Shown: positions 9,901 through 18,616, numbered from the stretch's first letter. The stretch: DNA of 64,000 nucleotides from Runella salmonicolor (GCF_024158025.1 NZ_JAMZEL010000005.1:124001-188000), one strand, 5' to 3'. Numbers and translations are program-made. The notes: generated by a model not told the origin, from the letters alone.

Positions 9901-10025
9901 AAGTAACCGCCGATCGAATTTCGGCGCTTCCCACTACCGAAGGACAGCCTCGGGGGGCTTTTAAGGTGGAGGATATTTTTCCGACGGGTACGCGGGTTAC
10001 GATTCAATTACCCCTTTATTTGTAA
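6939..10025 (+). CDS. Two-component propeller sensor histidine kinase (LytS type)
   Basis: About 1028 residues. An N-terminal signal segment (FLWWGLRFSTFAQ) is followed by repeated propeller blades with recurring motifs such as GFLWIVTRNGLCRYDG, GKIWVGSEGGGV and NLWVATRKGLNYF, then a Y_Y_Y-type domain (DWSAPHAKHTITYTNLDGGDY), one membrane helix near WWFRALTLTSLLGILYWF, and a LytS/His_kinase domain with RAQMNPHFVFNCMNTIEYY (His near residue 835) and LQPFVENAILHGL. It should bind a periplasmic ligand, often a glycan fragment, and phosphorylate a LytTR-type regulator; none is adjacent. The start at 6939 is preferred to 6882, which overlaps upp and lacks a leading signal peptide. Confidence 0.85.
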   Translation: MYLRGYHIKLLFLWWGLRFSTFAQIPSQLTFDNYTQREGLASDITVDALKDKRGFLWIVTRNGLCRYDGLHFKNYTYNPTDIHGIRGRRLYAITADSTGRIWVSMETGVCYYDETHDNFQYVYYKKNNGRWVFMPILADGPNIWIAANGAGLMKYNWVKKRLFATKLSERKTNYFLRLFKSRKGDIWVGTIHSGLFRYFPKTNTYKEYAHQDPNTEYSEKNEINSITEDAEGKIWVGSEGGGVQSLEVESGQFALYFPEQKNLKKPFAVIKKVAFFPQLTGDSILWCATFGKGLFTFNIHTHVFTKALVNPPLETNLVSPFVNNFYLDNQKNLWIMTQMGVSKVVFDDNRIRSLKLPFLQELGNPYIDNSIFELKPDPHDSNILWMASWGCGVLKYDFKRQKLLKYYLNTDANVGHRNLRSVYFDHRNRLWAGTEDGLFWYDPVHDSFQEFALQPSHQGAKKVIYDIVSDASNTLWVASSGGILRIDAQTQRVQQFSTEAGLSDFVVNRLLLDNQQNLWVATRKGLNYFNTKTHKITQFIQQNPTNDDLNVVLGMAFDQKGKLWIAARGGLSVLDVPQKTFKNFTEKEGFNASQCNDLFIDSDQNVWISTQGNLYVFDQKNRNFRQFTVNDGLFGSFMYDRISAVNGQLFVNFIGAVSYFRPSKLLQNPASAPLVFTGFKVLEQEIPFNQNQVASSPINIHYDQNIITFEFTALDFINPQKAVFSHKLEGFANDWSAPHAKHTITYTNLDGGDYTFWVRTLNDSGKWNAPISFKISIEPPFWKTWWFRALTLTSLLGILYWFYRAKLIQERREASIRQQRAEAENKALRAQMNPHFVFNCMNTIEYYILSNQADKASAFLQNFSLLVRNILENSQYDLIPLTQELDTLKLYIELEKERAEGAFSYDITLDETVPNKCQLPPLILQPFVENAILHGLRHKTNEKGQLSIRIWQADKSLWVEIQDNGVGRKAAAEIHQKQQRKKQSLGMKVTADRISALPTTEGQPRGAFKVEDIFPTGTRVTIQLPLYL

Positions 10026-10055
10026 ACAATAGTACAAATTTCAACTGATTAATTT

Positions 10056-10481
10056 ATGGCAAACATTATCCTTTTGTCTTCCGAACAGGGCCTTACTAAC
10101 TTTAAAAATTACAAACTCGCCCAAATCGACGGCACCAAAGCCCAAACATTAAGCGATTTTTACAACGAAATCGAAAAGGCCCTCAACCTGCCTGATTTTG
10201 AGCCAGATATGGATTTATTGGACGGTTTACTGAATGATTTATCGTGGATTAAACAAGCCAATATAGCACTCTACATCACACATTTTGATGCTTTTTTGGC
10301 CCGAGAAAAAGAGAAAAAGATGGTTGAACTGCTCAGCCTGTTGGATGCCACCGCCGAAGATTGGAAATGGCTCGACGATGATGATGACATCCCGAAGAAA
10401 AACATCAAAATTCTGATTCAACACAGCGAACGGGCAACGGCTATTTTAGAAAAAGAAGAAATCGCTTTTGTTACCATGTAA
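10056..10481 (+). CDS. Barstar-like protein, no nuclease partner nearby
   Basis: A 141-residue acidic protein. The segment AQIDGTKAQTLSDFYNEIEKALNL followed by LLDGLLNDLSWI matches the barstar pattern IDG...T..dFY..i...L.lP ... lD.l...L..W. Barstar proteins bind and block barnase-type ribonucleases; many bacterial relatives stand alone and their targets are unknown. The DDDDD run near residue 110 adds to the acidity. No barnase or toxin gene lies on either side (a sensor kinase upstream, yraN convergent downstream), so an inhibitor role is inference from fold alone. Confidence 0.7.
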   Translation: MANIILLSSEQGLTNFKNYKLAQIDGTKAQTLSDFYNEIEKALNLPDFEPDMDLLDGLLNDLSWIKQANIALYITHFDAFLAREKEKKMVELLSLLDATAEDWKWLDDDDDIPKKNIKILIQHSERATAILEKEEIAFVTM

Positions 10482-10497
10482 AAAGTGTGTTAAATCG

Positions 10498-10540
10498 ATG
10501 GATACGGTCTGACGGTTCAAAACCGTCGGACCGTATCCAT
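10498..10540. terminator. Palindromic bidirectional terminator (20-3-20)
   Basis: Twenty-base arms (one G-U type mismatch) flank a CAA loop; the inner ends are GGTT/AACC. It lies between the convergent barstar-like gene and yraN. It belongs to the same structural class as the palindromes at 2290 and 18695 but has longer arms. Confidence 0.8.
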
Positions 10541-10544
10541 GGAT

Positions 10545-10898
10545 TTAATAAAAGGCGTCTTCAATGTGCTCAATCCGGGTGGTATGCTGCGTAATAATGA
10601 CCGAGATTACGTCAAAACGAATGTCACCCTGCCAGTCTATATCAAAAATATACTGCTCGGCGGCTTTCATGATGAGCCGGCGCTTGGTGGCATCCACAAA
10701 CTCCTCGGGCATTCCAAAACTGACGTTGGTGCGGGTTTTTACCTCAACGAAGGTCAGGATTTTGTTCTTTTTGGCAATAATATCAATCTCCGAATGGCGA
10801 AAACGATAGTTACGAACCAAAATTTCGTAGCCTTTGTCCTGCAAAAAAGCCGCCGCTTTGTCTTCACCGAGCTTGCCAGTGTCTAAATGTTCTGCCAT
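10545..10898 (-). CDS. yraN: YraN family protein (UPF0102)
   Basis: A 117-residue small protein with the YraN signature: GKLGEDKAAAFLQDKGYEILVRNYR, then SEIDIIAKKNKILTFVEVKTR, a PD-(D/E)XK-like nuclease core in which the Glu, Asp and E-V-K are all present. It resembles Holliday-junction resolvases in fold, but the cellular role of the family is not settled. It lies alone: convergent with the barstar-like gene and 32 bp downstream of the AraC regulator on the same strand. Confidence 0.9.
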   Translation of the reverse strand: MAEHLDTGKLGEDKAAAFLQDKGYEILVRNYRFRHSEIDIIAKKNKILTFVEVKTRTNVSFGMPEEFVDATKRRLIMKAAEQYIFDIDWQGDIRFDVISVIITQHTTRIEHIEDAFY

Positions 10899-10930
10899 AA
10901 TTTGCCCTGTTACGCTTGAGGGTTAATAAT

Positions 10931-11806
10931 TTACTCCCCGCCTCTCATGTACACCTTCTGGTACTGCAAAGGTGACTTCCCCGTTTGGTTTTTAAACTGG
11001 CGATTGAAATTTGAGACGGTGTTGAACCCGCTTTCGTAACATATTTGGGTGACAGAATATTTTTCTTGCACCAACAGCTTGCACGCATGACCGATGCGAA
11101 TTTCGCTCACAAAGTCCGAAAAAGTTTTGTTGGTACGACTTTTAAAGTACCGACAAAAAGCCGCTTCGGTCATGTTGGCCAGTGCAGCGACTTCGTTCAG
11201 ACGAATCTCTTCTTTGAAGTGTTTCATCACGTATTCATACACCCGCTGCATCCGCTCGGTCTCCGATACTTTATGGGTATTGACGTAACCCACGCTCGTA
11301 ATATACATCACTTCCGAAGAATTTGCCAAGTGATGTAGCGTGGTCAACAATTCTAAAATGGTCTCAAAACCTTGATTAGACGCAATTTTTTTGAGGTTTT
11401 CTCTTACCATTTGGCGGGCTGCTCCCCTGATGTCCAACCCTCTTTGCCCTTTTTCCAACAACTGTTTTAAAACGTGCATTTCGGGTTTATCAAAGAAACC
11501 CTCGCCCAGAAAATCTTCTGTAAAGTACGCCACGATGCCGTGGGTTTTTAGTTGTGAGTTTCCCTCAAAATACGCCCGGTCGCTCCGCCAAAGGTGCGGA
11601 ATATTAGGCCCTAAAAAAACGGTATCACCCGCCTCAAAGTGCCTGATATCGTCACCAATGAAGCGCGTACCAGTTCCTTCAAGCACCGTAAAAAGTTGGT
11701 AATGTGGATGAAAATGCCAATTGGGGTCAAAATGAGCTTCTTGCAGCTCAATCGTCGTAAACGATGCCGATGGCAGTTGTAGTTCTTTTCTTACAGGAAT
11801 ACGCAT
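10931..11806 (-). CDS. AraC family regulator with N-terminal cupin
   Basis: A 291-residue transcription factor. Residues about 25-75 form a cupin pocket (DPNWHFHPHYQLFTVLEG, GDTVFLGPNIPHLW), and the C-terminal 100 residues hold two helix-turn-helix units (LNEVAALANMTEAAFCRYFK and VTQICYESGFNTVSNFNRQFK, ending in TGKSPLQY). It starts one base after the stop of the KefC-like antiporter, so it is the last gene of a KefF-KefC-AraC operon and may regulate that operon. The cupin ligand is unknown. Confidence 0.85.
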   Translation of the reverse strand: MRIPVRKELQLPSASFTTIELQEAHFDPNWHFHPHYQLFTVLEGTGTRFIGDDIRHFEAGDTVFLGPNIPHLWRSDRAYFEGNSQLKTHGIVAYFTEDFLGEGFFDKPEMHVLKQLLEKGQRGLDIRGAARQMVRENLKKIASNQGFETILELLTTLHHLANSSEVMYITSVGYVNTHKVSETERMQRVYEYVMKHFKEEIRLNEVAALANMTEAAFCRYFKSRTNKTFSDFVSEIRIGHACKLLVQEKYSVTQICYESGFNTVSNFNRQFKNQTGKSPLQYQKVYMRGGE

Positions 11807-11807
11807 C

Positions 11808-13691
11808 TCATTTTTTGGGGTCGTTTTGGGTTACTACTTGCCTTAAGTGTTCGCTGTCCCAGCTTATATCTGTCTCTTCTTTGGCCAGAAATAAGTCGTT
11901 TTGCAGGATTTGCTCCTGCCACTGTACTTGCTCACGTACCGATAATGCATACTCTTTCACATTATGGCGATTTTTTGATAGTTTTTCTAGCGATTGCTCA
12001 TCATAATGAATAAATTTTTGTCCTTGCCGGGTGGCGGTGTATTTTCGGAAGCCCAACTTGACCATTGCATCCACCCCTAACCTAACCGCCGTATCGAGCG
12101 TTTCGCGGTAGATATGCTCCACGTGCATGTCCATAAGGTCATAGGCATCATAGCGATTGCGCGCCCGGGCAAAAATGCGCAGATTAGGATATTTTTTCTT
12201 GGCGGTTTCAACCAAAAGATGGTTCAGTTCTGGCGGGTCGATGGCCGCAATCAAAATGGCCGCTTCTGAAGCCCCAGCGGCTTCCAGCAAGTCCACTCGG
12301 GTAGCATCGCCAAAATACACCTCAAACCCCATTCGACGCAGTAAATCTACCCGGTCCGAATCATTATCTAAAATTGTAGCTTTGATTCCATTGGCTCGTA
12401 AAAACCGCCCGACTGTACTCCCAAAATGCCCAAATCCGGCGATGATTACTTTGTGTTGGGTATCAATCGTGTCAGACTCTTCCTGCTCCTCTCCCTTGGT
12501 TTTTACCCCAAAATAAGGCTCTATCAACTTTTCATTGAGCAATAAAACCAACGGAGTGGAAGCCATCGTAATGGCAACGACGGCCATCAGTTTTGCATTC
12601 CAAACGGCATCCAATAAATTAATTTGGCTAGAAAATGACAACAAAACGAAGGCAAATTCTCCCACCTGACTAAGTCCAAAAGAAAAGATGAGGTTTTGGT
12701 CACTGCTCATTTTGAACAGTTTGCCCGTAATAATCAAAACGATAAATTTTAAGACCAGTACCAACACCACCAGCAGCGCAATGGTGGCAGGGTCGCTCAT
12801 GATTTGGTCAAAATCAATGGTGGCACCCACGCTCACAAAAAACAATCCAAGCAATAATCCCTTAAACGGCTCAATGTCGCTCTCCAACTCATGCCGAAAC
12901 TCGGTATTGGCCAAAACCATTCCAGCCAAAAATGTGCCCAACGCAGGGCTTAATCCTACCGCCTGCATCAGCGCCGCTACGCCTACCACGATAAACAACG
13001 CCGCTGCCACAAACAACTCGCGCATTTGGCTTTTGGACACAAATCGCAGAAAAGGAACGACCAAAAACTTCCCGATTAACAGAATCAATCCCACTACTAC
13101 AAAAACCGAAATCGCCTGAATCCAAGCGGGTTGCTCCGAAAAAAGCGACGCATGGGTCTCTGCCCCCGCATGTGGTGTACCCAAAAGCGGCAAAAGTGCC
13201 AAAATGGGAATGACGGCAATATCTTGAAAAAGAAGTACCGAAAACGAGGCTTCCCCAGCGATGGTTCTTGAGATATTTTTTTCTTTCAATGTTTGCAAGA
13301 CAATCGCCGTCGAAGACATCGAAAACGCCAACGCCACCGCTAAGGCCATTTCCCACTGCCATTTCATCAACAGAAAACTGATAAAAAGCAAGACCGTTGT
13401 CCCCGCTACCTGAAGTCCTCCCAAACCGAGAATGGCTTTTCGCATTTCCCAGAATTTGCGGGGATTAAGCTCTAAACCAATCAAAAAAAGCATCATCACC
13501 ACCCCAAATTCTGAAGCGTGCATGATGTCTTGCCCGTTTTCACCCACAAAACCCAACACGAAAGGCCCAATCAATATACCTGCTACCAAATACCCAAGCA
13601 CGGAACTCAACCCGATTTTTTTGGCAATAGGCACAAGCACAATCGACGCCCCCATAAATACTAATGCTTGAAATAAAAATCCTGTGCTCAT
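11808..13691 (-). CDS. CPA2 cation:proton antiporter, KefC-like
   Basis: A 627-residue inner-membrane transporter. About twelve helices span residues 5-390, including the family motif GVVMMLFLIGLELNP. An RCK/TrkA-N domain follows (HKVIIAGFGHFGSTVGRFL, about residue 410, a nucleotide-binding GxGxxG fold), and a charged tail ends the protein. KefB/KefC proteins release potassium in exchange for protons and protect against electrophiles, gated by glutathione adducts in enterobacteria; whether glutathione is the gate here is unknown. Its start overlaps the KefF-like gene by 4 bp (ATGA), the classic antiporter/ancillary-oxidoreductase pairing. Confidence 0.9.
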   Translation of the reverse strand: MSTGFLFQALVFMGASIVLVPIAKKIGLSSVLGYLVAGILIGPFVLGFVGENGQDIMHASEFGVVMMLFLIGLELNPRKFWEMRKAILGLGGLQVAGTTVLLFISFLLMKWQWEMALAVALAFSMSSTAIVLQTLKEKNISRTIAGEASFSVLLFQDIAVIPILALLPLLGTPHAGAETHASLFSEQPAWIQAISVFVVVGLILLIGKFLVVPFLRFVSKSQMRELFVAAALFIVVGVAALMQAVGLSPALGTFLAGMVLANTEFRHELESDIEPFKGLLLGLFFVSVGATIDFDQIMSDPATIALLVVLVLVLKFIVLIITGKLFKMSSDQNLIFSFGLSQVGEFAFVLLSFSSQINLLDAVWNAKLMAVVAITMASTPLVLLLNEKLIEPYFGVKTKGEEQEESDTIDTQHKVIIAGFGHFGSTVGRFLRANGIKATILDNDSDRVDLLRRMGFEVYFGDATRVDLLEAAGASEAAILIAAIDPPELNHLLVETAKKKYPNLRIFARARNRYDAYDLMDMHVEHIYRETLDTAVRLGVDAMVKLGFRKYTATRQGQKFIHYDEQSLEKLSKNRHNVKEYALSVREQVQWQEQILQNDLFLAKEETDISWDSEHLRQVVTQNDPKK

Positions 13692-14302
13692 TTTGTGGTC
13701 GCTATTTTTTTGAGAAGATCATTAATGTACGTGTGTTGATATAGGTTTGGTTGGTATTGAATATCCTGCCAATTGTCTAAAAACAACCCAAGCTCAGTAG
13801 CATAGTCCGCAAAACCCTGTTTGTCTAAACGGTGGGTACCGTGAATCACAAAAGGAGGGAAATAATTCATCTTGCAGAGATTGGCCGTTTGTTCAAAAGG
13901 CCGAAGAAACTCTCTGATAGTAAACCGATTATGACCACTTTCTTGATACGCCTGTACACCTCCCCCTACCGTAATGGTCTGTAAAATAGATTTTCCTTCT
14001 AAGGCATCTCCACCTGGCCCATACGCCCAACCTACCTCCAGCACCATGTCTATCCATTGCTTCAACAACGGCGGACAACTATACCAATAAAAAGGATGAT
14101 GCCAAATAATCATCTCGTGTTGTAAAAGGAGCTCTTTCTCGTACTCCACATCAATGTTAAAATCAGGATAGCGTTCATATAAATCATGAAACGTGACATC
14201 CTCTCGATCGGAGTACGACTTTAAAATCAAACGATTGGCTCGGGATCTTTCCAAAAGTGGGTGCGTGAAAAGAACAAGAACCTTATTTTTTTCAGGAAGC
14301 AT
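13688..14302 (-). CDS. KefF/KefG-like NAD(P)H oxidoreductase
   Basis: A 204-residue flavodoxin-fold protein: KVLVLFTHPLLERSRANRL near the start, then the family signature IIWHHPFYWYSCPPLLKQWIDMVLEVGWAYG and the loop ITVGGGVQAYQ. KefF and KefG are quinone-reductase relatives that bind to and activate Kef antiporters. The ATGA overlap with the KefC-like gene fixes them as one transcriptional and likely functional unit. About 160 bp separates it from the helicase gene upstream. Confidence 0.9.
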   Translation of the reverse strand: MLPEKNKVLVLFTHPLLERSRANRLILKSYSDREDVTFHDLYERYPDFNIDVEYEKELLLQHEMIIWHHPFYWYSCPPLLKQWIDMVLEVGWAYGPGGDALEGKSILQTITVGGGVQAYQESGHNRFTIREFLRPFEQTANLCKMNYFPPFVIHGTHRLDKQGFADYATELGLFLDNWQDIQYQPNLYQHTYINDLLKKIATTK

Positions 14303-14464
14303 GATTGAGTATATAAGGTATAATGGGTTGCGTAAAATCGGATGTAAAAGCCGAGGTGCTGGCTAATTCAACACAGTGTTTTTCATCGTTGTTAGCGAAT
14401 ATTGGCATTTTTTGCCACAAAAGAAAGAAAATCTCTTTTTTTCAGTTAAAATATAGTCATATTT

Positions 14465-16381
14465 CTACATCAATTCCCAAGCGCTCTGATACGCGTCGAG
14501 GCCTTCGACGTAGGTAATAAAATCGGCGTAAAACGGAAATTGAGCCAAGGTAGCGCTGTCGCCCACTACGACGAGTTTCTTGCGGGCGCGGGTCATGGCC
14601 ACGTTCATCCGGCGGATGTCGGCCAAAAAACCAATGATTCCTTCGCTGTTGCTGCGGGTCATGCTGATATAGACCACGTCGCGTTCTTGTCCCTGAAAAC
14701 TATCCACGGTATTGACGGCAATCTGAGCCCAATACGGTTGCAGTTCGGGCACATGGCTGAGTTGTTCGGCCAGTACCTGAATCTGCTGTTTGTAAGGCGC
14801 AATCACGGCAATACTCGGAAAAGTTTCACCCGTTTTTTTAGTTTCCCATTCGGCCGTAAGCAGCACGAGGTGCTTGAGGAGCAAGGCCGCCTCTTCAGGG
14901 TTGGTACTACTGGTGCCTTCCAACTTTTCTTCAAAGCCGCAACCAGCAGTGTCAATAAACAACAGGGGTTTATCGTCTGCAAAAAGCCGCCGCTGCGCCA
15001 CCGACGCGTGCGCTTTGAGTTTGTTATGATAAAAGATTTGGGAAGAATAACCCATAATCTGCTCATTCATTCGGTATTGTTCTTCGAGCAGCGTAACGGC
15101 CTCGGGATGCGTGTTTACGCACTTTTCGAGCAACGTTGTACTCAATCCGTTTTTGGCCGCAGCATCCGATTTTATGGTGGGAGATAATTGGCAATGGTCG
15201 CCCGCCAGAATCACTTTTTGGGCTTTCAGCACTGGAATCCAACACGCAGGCTCAAGCGCCTGACCCGCCTCATCAATCACGACCGTATGATAACGCAACT
15301 CCCTGACGGTGTAATGATTAGAACCAACCAACGTAGCCGTAACCACCTGCGCTTTGACCAACAAATCATCGATGATGTACTGCTCAGTATTGCCCACTTC
15401 TTTCATAATCTTGTGGGCTTCGTCAAAAAGCAACTTGCGTTGGTCACGTTCGGATTTGCCAAAATTACGTTTATACTTGTGCGCCATGCCCTTAAACTCC
15501 TGCGCCTGTTTTTTAAGGCGCTTCGCTTCTTTCATTTGGGGGTGTTCGGCCATTTTGCTGTCGAGCGTCAGCGCCATCAATCGTTCGGTGACGCGGGCAG
15601 GATTGCCAACGCGCAGCACATTGAGCCCTTCTTCGTGCAGTTTTTCACTCAACAAATCTACCGCTGTATTGCTCGGCGCCACTACGAGCACTTTTTGATT
15701 TTCGGCCTTGACCAACGCCTTGATTGCTTGCACCAAGGTCGTGGTTTTCCCCGTTCCCGGAGGCCCGTGTACGATAGCAAGCTCGTTGGCACTCAAAATT
15801 TTATGGACGGCAGATTGCTGCGAAGAATTCAGTTTTGGGGCACTGAAGTAGGGAACCTGCTCTTGAAAAGTCGGCTTTTTTTCTCCCGTTAAAATATGAA
15901 CCAGCCTCGCAGTGGGTTCGCTTGTGCTTTTGTCATACACCGCCGCCGCCTGCTTTAGGGCGGATTGCATTTCTTCGTAACTGTTATCGTCAAAAAGAAC
16001 GTCAATGCCTAGTTTCCCATCCCTCGACCACTCTGGCAGCTCATCAGTGCGCAAGGTTATTTTCAGGCGATTGCCGTTTTGATGCGTTACGGTTCCTTCA
16101 ACACGGTCATTTTTGGGGTCGTGGTTACAAAAAAATACGGCAGGCATCCCAAACCGAAATTGATGCGAAATATCTTGGTGAGTGGTGCGTTCGAGTTCAA
16201 CGGTCAAATAATCTCCCCGGCTCATTTCAGATCCTCTGATTGCTACCGGATACCACGTCAGGCCGTTGGCCCGGCGCTCGGCCACGGAAGATTGCTCGGT
16301 GAGTTTACGGTACTGATTATGGTCTTCTTCCCGTTCGGTTTTTAATAAATCAAGCAGCTTTCTAAAATACTCCATGCCCAA
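14465..16381 (-). CDS. UPF1-like superfamily 1 DNA/RNA helicase
   Basis: A 638-residue cytosolic helicase of the IGHMBP2/SMUBP-2 type. An N-terminal OB-like beta region (residues about 35-140) leads into a split RecA motor: Walker A VHGPPGTGKTTTLVQAI near residue 207, motif II VVIDEAGQALEP near 368, motif III ILAGDHCQLSPTI, EEQYRMNEQIMGY, and C-terminal NTVDSFQGQERDVVYISMTRSN and MNVAMTRARKKLVVVGD. These are all the SF1B helicase motifs. Two ATGs lie two codons apart (16381 and 16375). The substrate in bacteria is not known. No operon partner is visible. Confidence 0.85.
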   Translation of the reverse strand: MGMEYFRKLLDLLKTEREEDHNQYRKLTEQSSVAERRANGLTWYPVAIRGSEMSRGDYLTVELERTTHQDISHQFRFGMPAVFFCNHDPKNDRVEGTVTHQNGNRLKITLRTDELPEWSRDGKLGIDVLFDDNSYEEMQSALKQAAAVYDKSTSEPTARLVHILTGEKKPTFQEQVPYFSAPKLNSSQQSAVHKILSANELAIVHGPPGTGKTTTLVQAIKALVKAENQKVLVVAPSNTAVDLLSEKLHEEGLNVLRVGNPARVTERLMALTLDSKMAEHPQMKEAKRLKKQAQEFKGMAHKYKRNFGKSERDQRKLLFDEAHKIMKEVGNTEQYIIDDLLVKAQVVTATLVGSNHYTVRELRYHTVVIDEAGQALEPACWIPVLKAQKVILAGDHCQLSPTIKSDAAAKNGLSTTLLEKCVNTHPEAVTLLEEQYRMNEQIMGYSSQIFYHNKLKAHASVAQRRLFADDKPLLFIDTAGCGFEEKLEGTSSTNPEEAALLLKHLVLLTAEWETKKTGETFPSIAVIAPYKQQIQVLAEQLSHVPELQPYWAQIAVNTVDSFQGQERDVVYISMTRSNSEGIIGFLADIRRMNVAMTRARKKLVVVGDSATLAQFPFYADFITYVEGLDAYQSAWELM

Positions 16382-16605
16382 AGGTACGAGATAGTGGCCT
16401 AAATGACGTTTTTAACGCGTTGATTTTTCCATTTATTGGCTTTTTAGGGGCTATTGAATTAACTTAATTTTAACAATAATTATATTCATTTATTTATTTT
16501 TGGTCAAAATTCAGTCAAAACAAGCAAAAGGAAGGGAAGTTTTTAGCATTATTTTACTATTATTTTGTACTTGAAATTTTTTGCCCCTGTCCATTCCTTT
16601 TCCGT

Positions 16606-17445
16606 ATGAAATTCAGCATGAATCTGCTCCTATGGGGCACCCAAATTGACGAAAGCCTTTTCCCAACGCTTGACCTGATTCAGGAGATTGGGTTTGAAGG
16701 CGTAGAAGTTCCGATTTTCAACCCCAATCCCGACGCTTGGCATGGCTGGCGCAAAAAACTCGATGAACTCGGCCTTCACCGCGAATGTGACACCTTTTGC
16801 GGCCCTAATGAAAACCTCATCAGCGCCGATGCTTCCATCCGCGCCAATGCCCTTACCAACCTCAAAAGAACCGTCGACTGCGGTGCCGTTTTGGGCGCCA
16901 CGAAGCTCATGGGGCCGTATCACTCAGCATTGGGGGTTTTTACGGGCCACCCCGCCACGGCCGACGAATGGAAATGGGGCGTAGAAGGTATTCACCAACT
17001 GGCCGAGTACGCCCAAAATCAAGGCATTTTGCTCGGATTGGAGTACTTAAACCGGTTTGAGTTATACCTCACAAGCTGCGGCGACGAACTCATTCATTTT
17101 GTGGACGACGTCAATCACCCCAACTGCAAAATCATGTTTGATACCTTCCACGCCAATATTGAAGAGAAAAACATTGGCGACTGTATCCGTAACATGGGCG
17201 ACCGCATTGCGTTTATTCAACTTTCCGAAAACGACCGCAGTACCCCGGGCAAAGGCAATGTTGACTGGGCGGGGGCGTTTCAGGCCATCAAAGACATCAA
17301 TTACGACGGTTGGCTGAGCATTGAAGCCTTTAGTCAGAAGCTTCCTGCGGCCAATATTTGGCGAAAAATGTTTGACTCTGAAGAGCAACTGATGCGCGAC
17401 GGACTGGCATTTATCCGCAATTCATGCAACCGCATAGGGATATAA
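16606..17445 (+). CDS. Sugar phosphate isomerase/epimerase (TIM barrel)
   Basis: A 279-residue xylose-isomerase-like TIM-barrel protein. Visible metal and substrate positions are LLGLEYLNRFE (Glu, strand 5), KIMFDTFHANIEE (Asp/His), RIAFIQLSENDRSTPGKGNVDW, and the closing GWLSIEAF (Glu). The family includes D-psicose/tagatose 3-epimerases, which use a divalent metal to interconvert ketoses. It is the first gene of a three-gene set (33 bp to the oxidoreductase, then 16 bp to the ThuA lipoprotein), a context typical of 3-keto-sugar or inositol breakdown. The exact sugar is unknown. Confidence 0.85.
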   Translation: MKFSMNLLLWGTQIDESLFPTLDLIQEIGFEGVEVPIFNPNPDAWHGWRKKLDELGLHRECDTFCGPNENLISADASIRANALTNLKRTVDCGAVLGATKLMGPYHSALGVFTGHPATADEWKWGVEGIHQLAEYAQNQGILLGLEYLNRFELYLTSCGDELIHFVDDVNHPNCKIMFDTFHANIEEKNIGDCIRNMGDRIAFIQLSENDRSTPGKGNVDWAGAFQAIKDINYDGWLSIEAFSQKLPAANIWRKMFDSEEQLMRDGLAFIRNSCNRIGI

Positions 17446-17478
17446 AACACATTTTTTGATAAAAAATCAAACCATATC

Positions 17479-18600
17479 ATGTCTAAAAAAATCAACATCG
17501 CCATCGTAGGACTCGGTTTTGGAGCCGAATTTATCCCCATCTATCAGCGTCACCCAAACGCCAATATGTACGCCATTTGTCAGCGGAACGTTGAGAAACT
17601 CAACGCCATTGGTGACGCTTTCAACATTGATGTGCGTTATTCCAATTACGATGAATTATTGAAAGACCCCAATATTGACGCTGTTCATATCAACTCGCCC
17701 ATCCCCAACCATGCCGAGCAAACCTTAAAGGCATTGCGCGCGGGAAAACACGTGGCCTGTACCGTACCCATGGCTACCTCGGTAGAAGATTGCATGGAAA
17801 TCGTAAAAACCTGTAAAGAAACGGGCAAAAAATACATGATGATGGAAACAGTAGTGTACGCCCGTGAGTTTTTGTTTGTGAAAGAGTTGTACGAAAAAGG
17901 CGAACTCGGTAAAGTGCAGTTTCTGAAAGCATCTCACCAGCAAGACATGGATGGCTGGCCTGACTACTGGCCCGGTTTGCCTCCTATGCACTACGCCACG
18001 CACTGCGTAGGTCCAGTAGCGGGCTTGCTGCGGTTGGAAGCAGAATATGTTTCGTGTTTCGGTTCGGGCACAATTCGCGAAGAATTGGCCAAAATCCACA
18101 ACTCACCGTTTGCCGTGGAATCAGCCCATATCAAGTTCAAAGACAGCGATTTGAGCGCTTATGTGTACCGTTCGTTGTTTGACGTAGCCCGCCAATACCG
18201 CGAAAGCTTTGAGGTGTATGGCTCTAAAAAATCATTTGAATGGCCGCTTATCGAAGGCGAAGAAGCCGTGATTCATACCGCCAAAAAAGAAGAGCACGAG
18301 ATTCCAGAACGCGTAGCTACGCCCGATTATGCTCATTTGTTACCCGAAGAAATTCAGGCATTTACCACGAGAGGCGTGTATGATGTTGAAGAAAATACGC
18401 ACCTTTCGTTTACCCAAGGAGCTGGCCACGGTGGCTCACACCCGCACTTAGCCCATGAATTTTTGACGGCTTTGGTCGAAGACCGTGACCCATTCCCCAA
18501 CGCGGCCCAATCGGCCAACTGGACATCGGTAGGTATTTTGGCGCACGAATCGGCCATGCAGGGTGGCAAGATTATGTATTTGCCTGATTTTAATGCGTAA
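17479..18600 (+). CDS. Gfo/Idh/MocA family oxidoreductase
   Basis: A 373-residue NAD(P)-dependent sugar oxidoreductase. The Rossmann start is NIAIVGLGFGAEFIPIYQ, followed by the typical NSPIPNHAEQTLKALRAGKHVACTVP region with its lysine and a C-terminal alpha/beta domain (ATHCVGPVAGLL). Family members oxidise or reduce sugar hydroxyls, often at C3. Between an epimerase and a ThuA-family protein it could make or use a 3-keto sugar. No signal peptide is visible, so it is cytosolic. Confidence 0.9.
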   Translation: MSKKINIAIVGLGFGAEFIPIYQRHPNANMYAICQRNVEKLNAIGDAFNIDVRYSNYDELLKDPNIDAVHINSPIPNHAEQTLKALRAGKHVACTVPMATSVEDCMEIVKTCKETGKKYMMMETVVYAREFLFVKELYEKGELGKVQFLKASHQQDMDGWPDYWPGLPPMHYATHCVGPVAGLLRLEAEYVSCFGSGTIREELAKIHNSPFAVESAHIKFKDSDLSAYVYRSLFDVARQYRESFEVYGSKKSFEWPLIEGEEAVIHTAKKEEHEIPERVATPDYAHLLPEEIQAFTTRGVYDVEENTHLSFTQGAGHGGSHPHLAHEFLTALVEDRDPFPNAAQSANWTSVGILAHESAMQGGKIMYLPDFNA

Positions 18601-18616
18601 CTTCGAAATCATCTGA

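Noticed and set aside
10056..10481. Barnase-barstar toxin-antitoxin pair
   Set aside because: No ribonuclease gene is on either side, so only an orphan barstar-like protein is reported.
12688..13119. Long plus-strand open frame over the KefC-like gene
   Set aside because: It is an antisense shadow of a clear antiporter gene with all family motifs; the plus-strand translation has no domain and unusual composition.
14540..15892. Two long plus-strand open frames (215 and 234 residues) opposite the helicase
   Set aside because: Antisense to SF1 helicase motifs on the minus strand; no recognisable protein on the plus strand.
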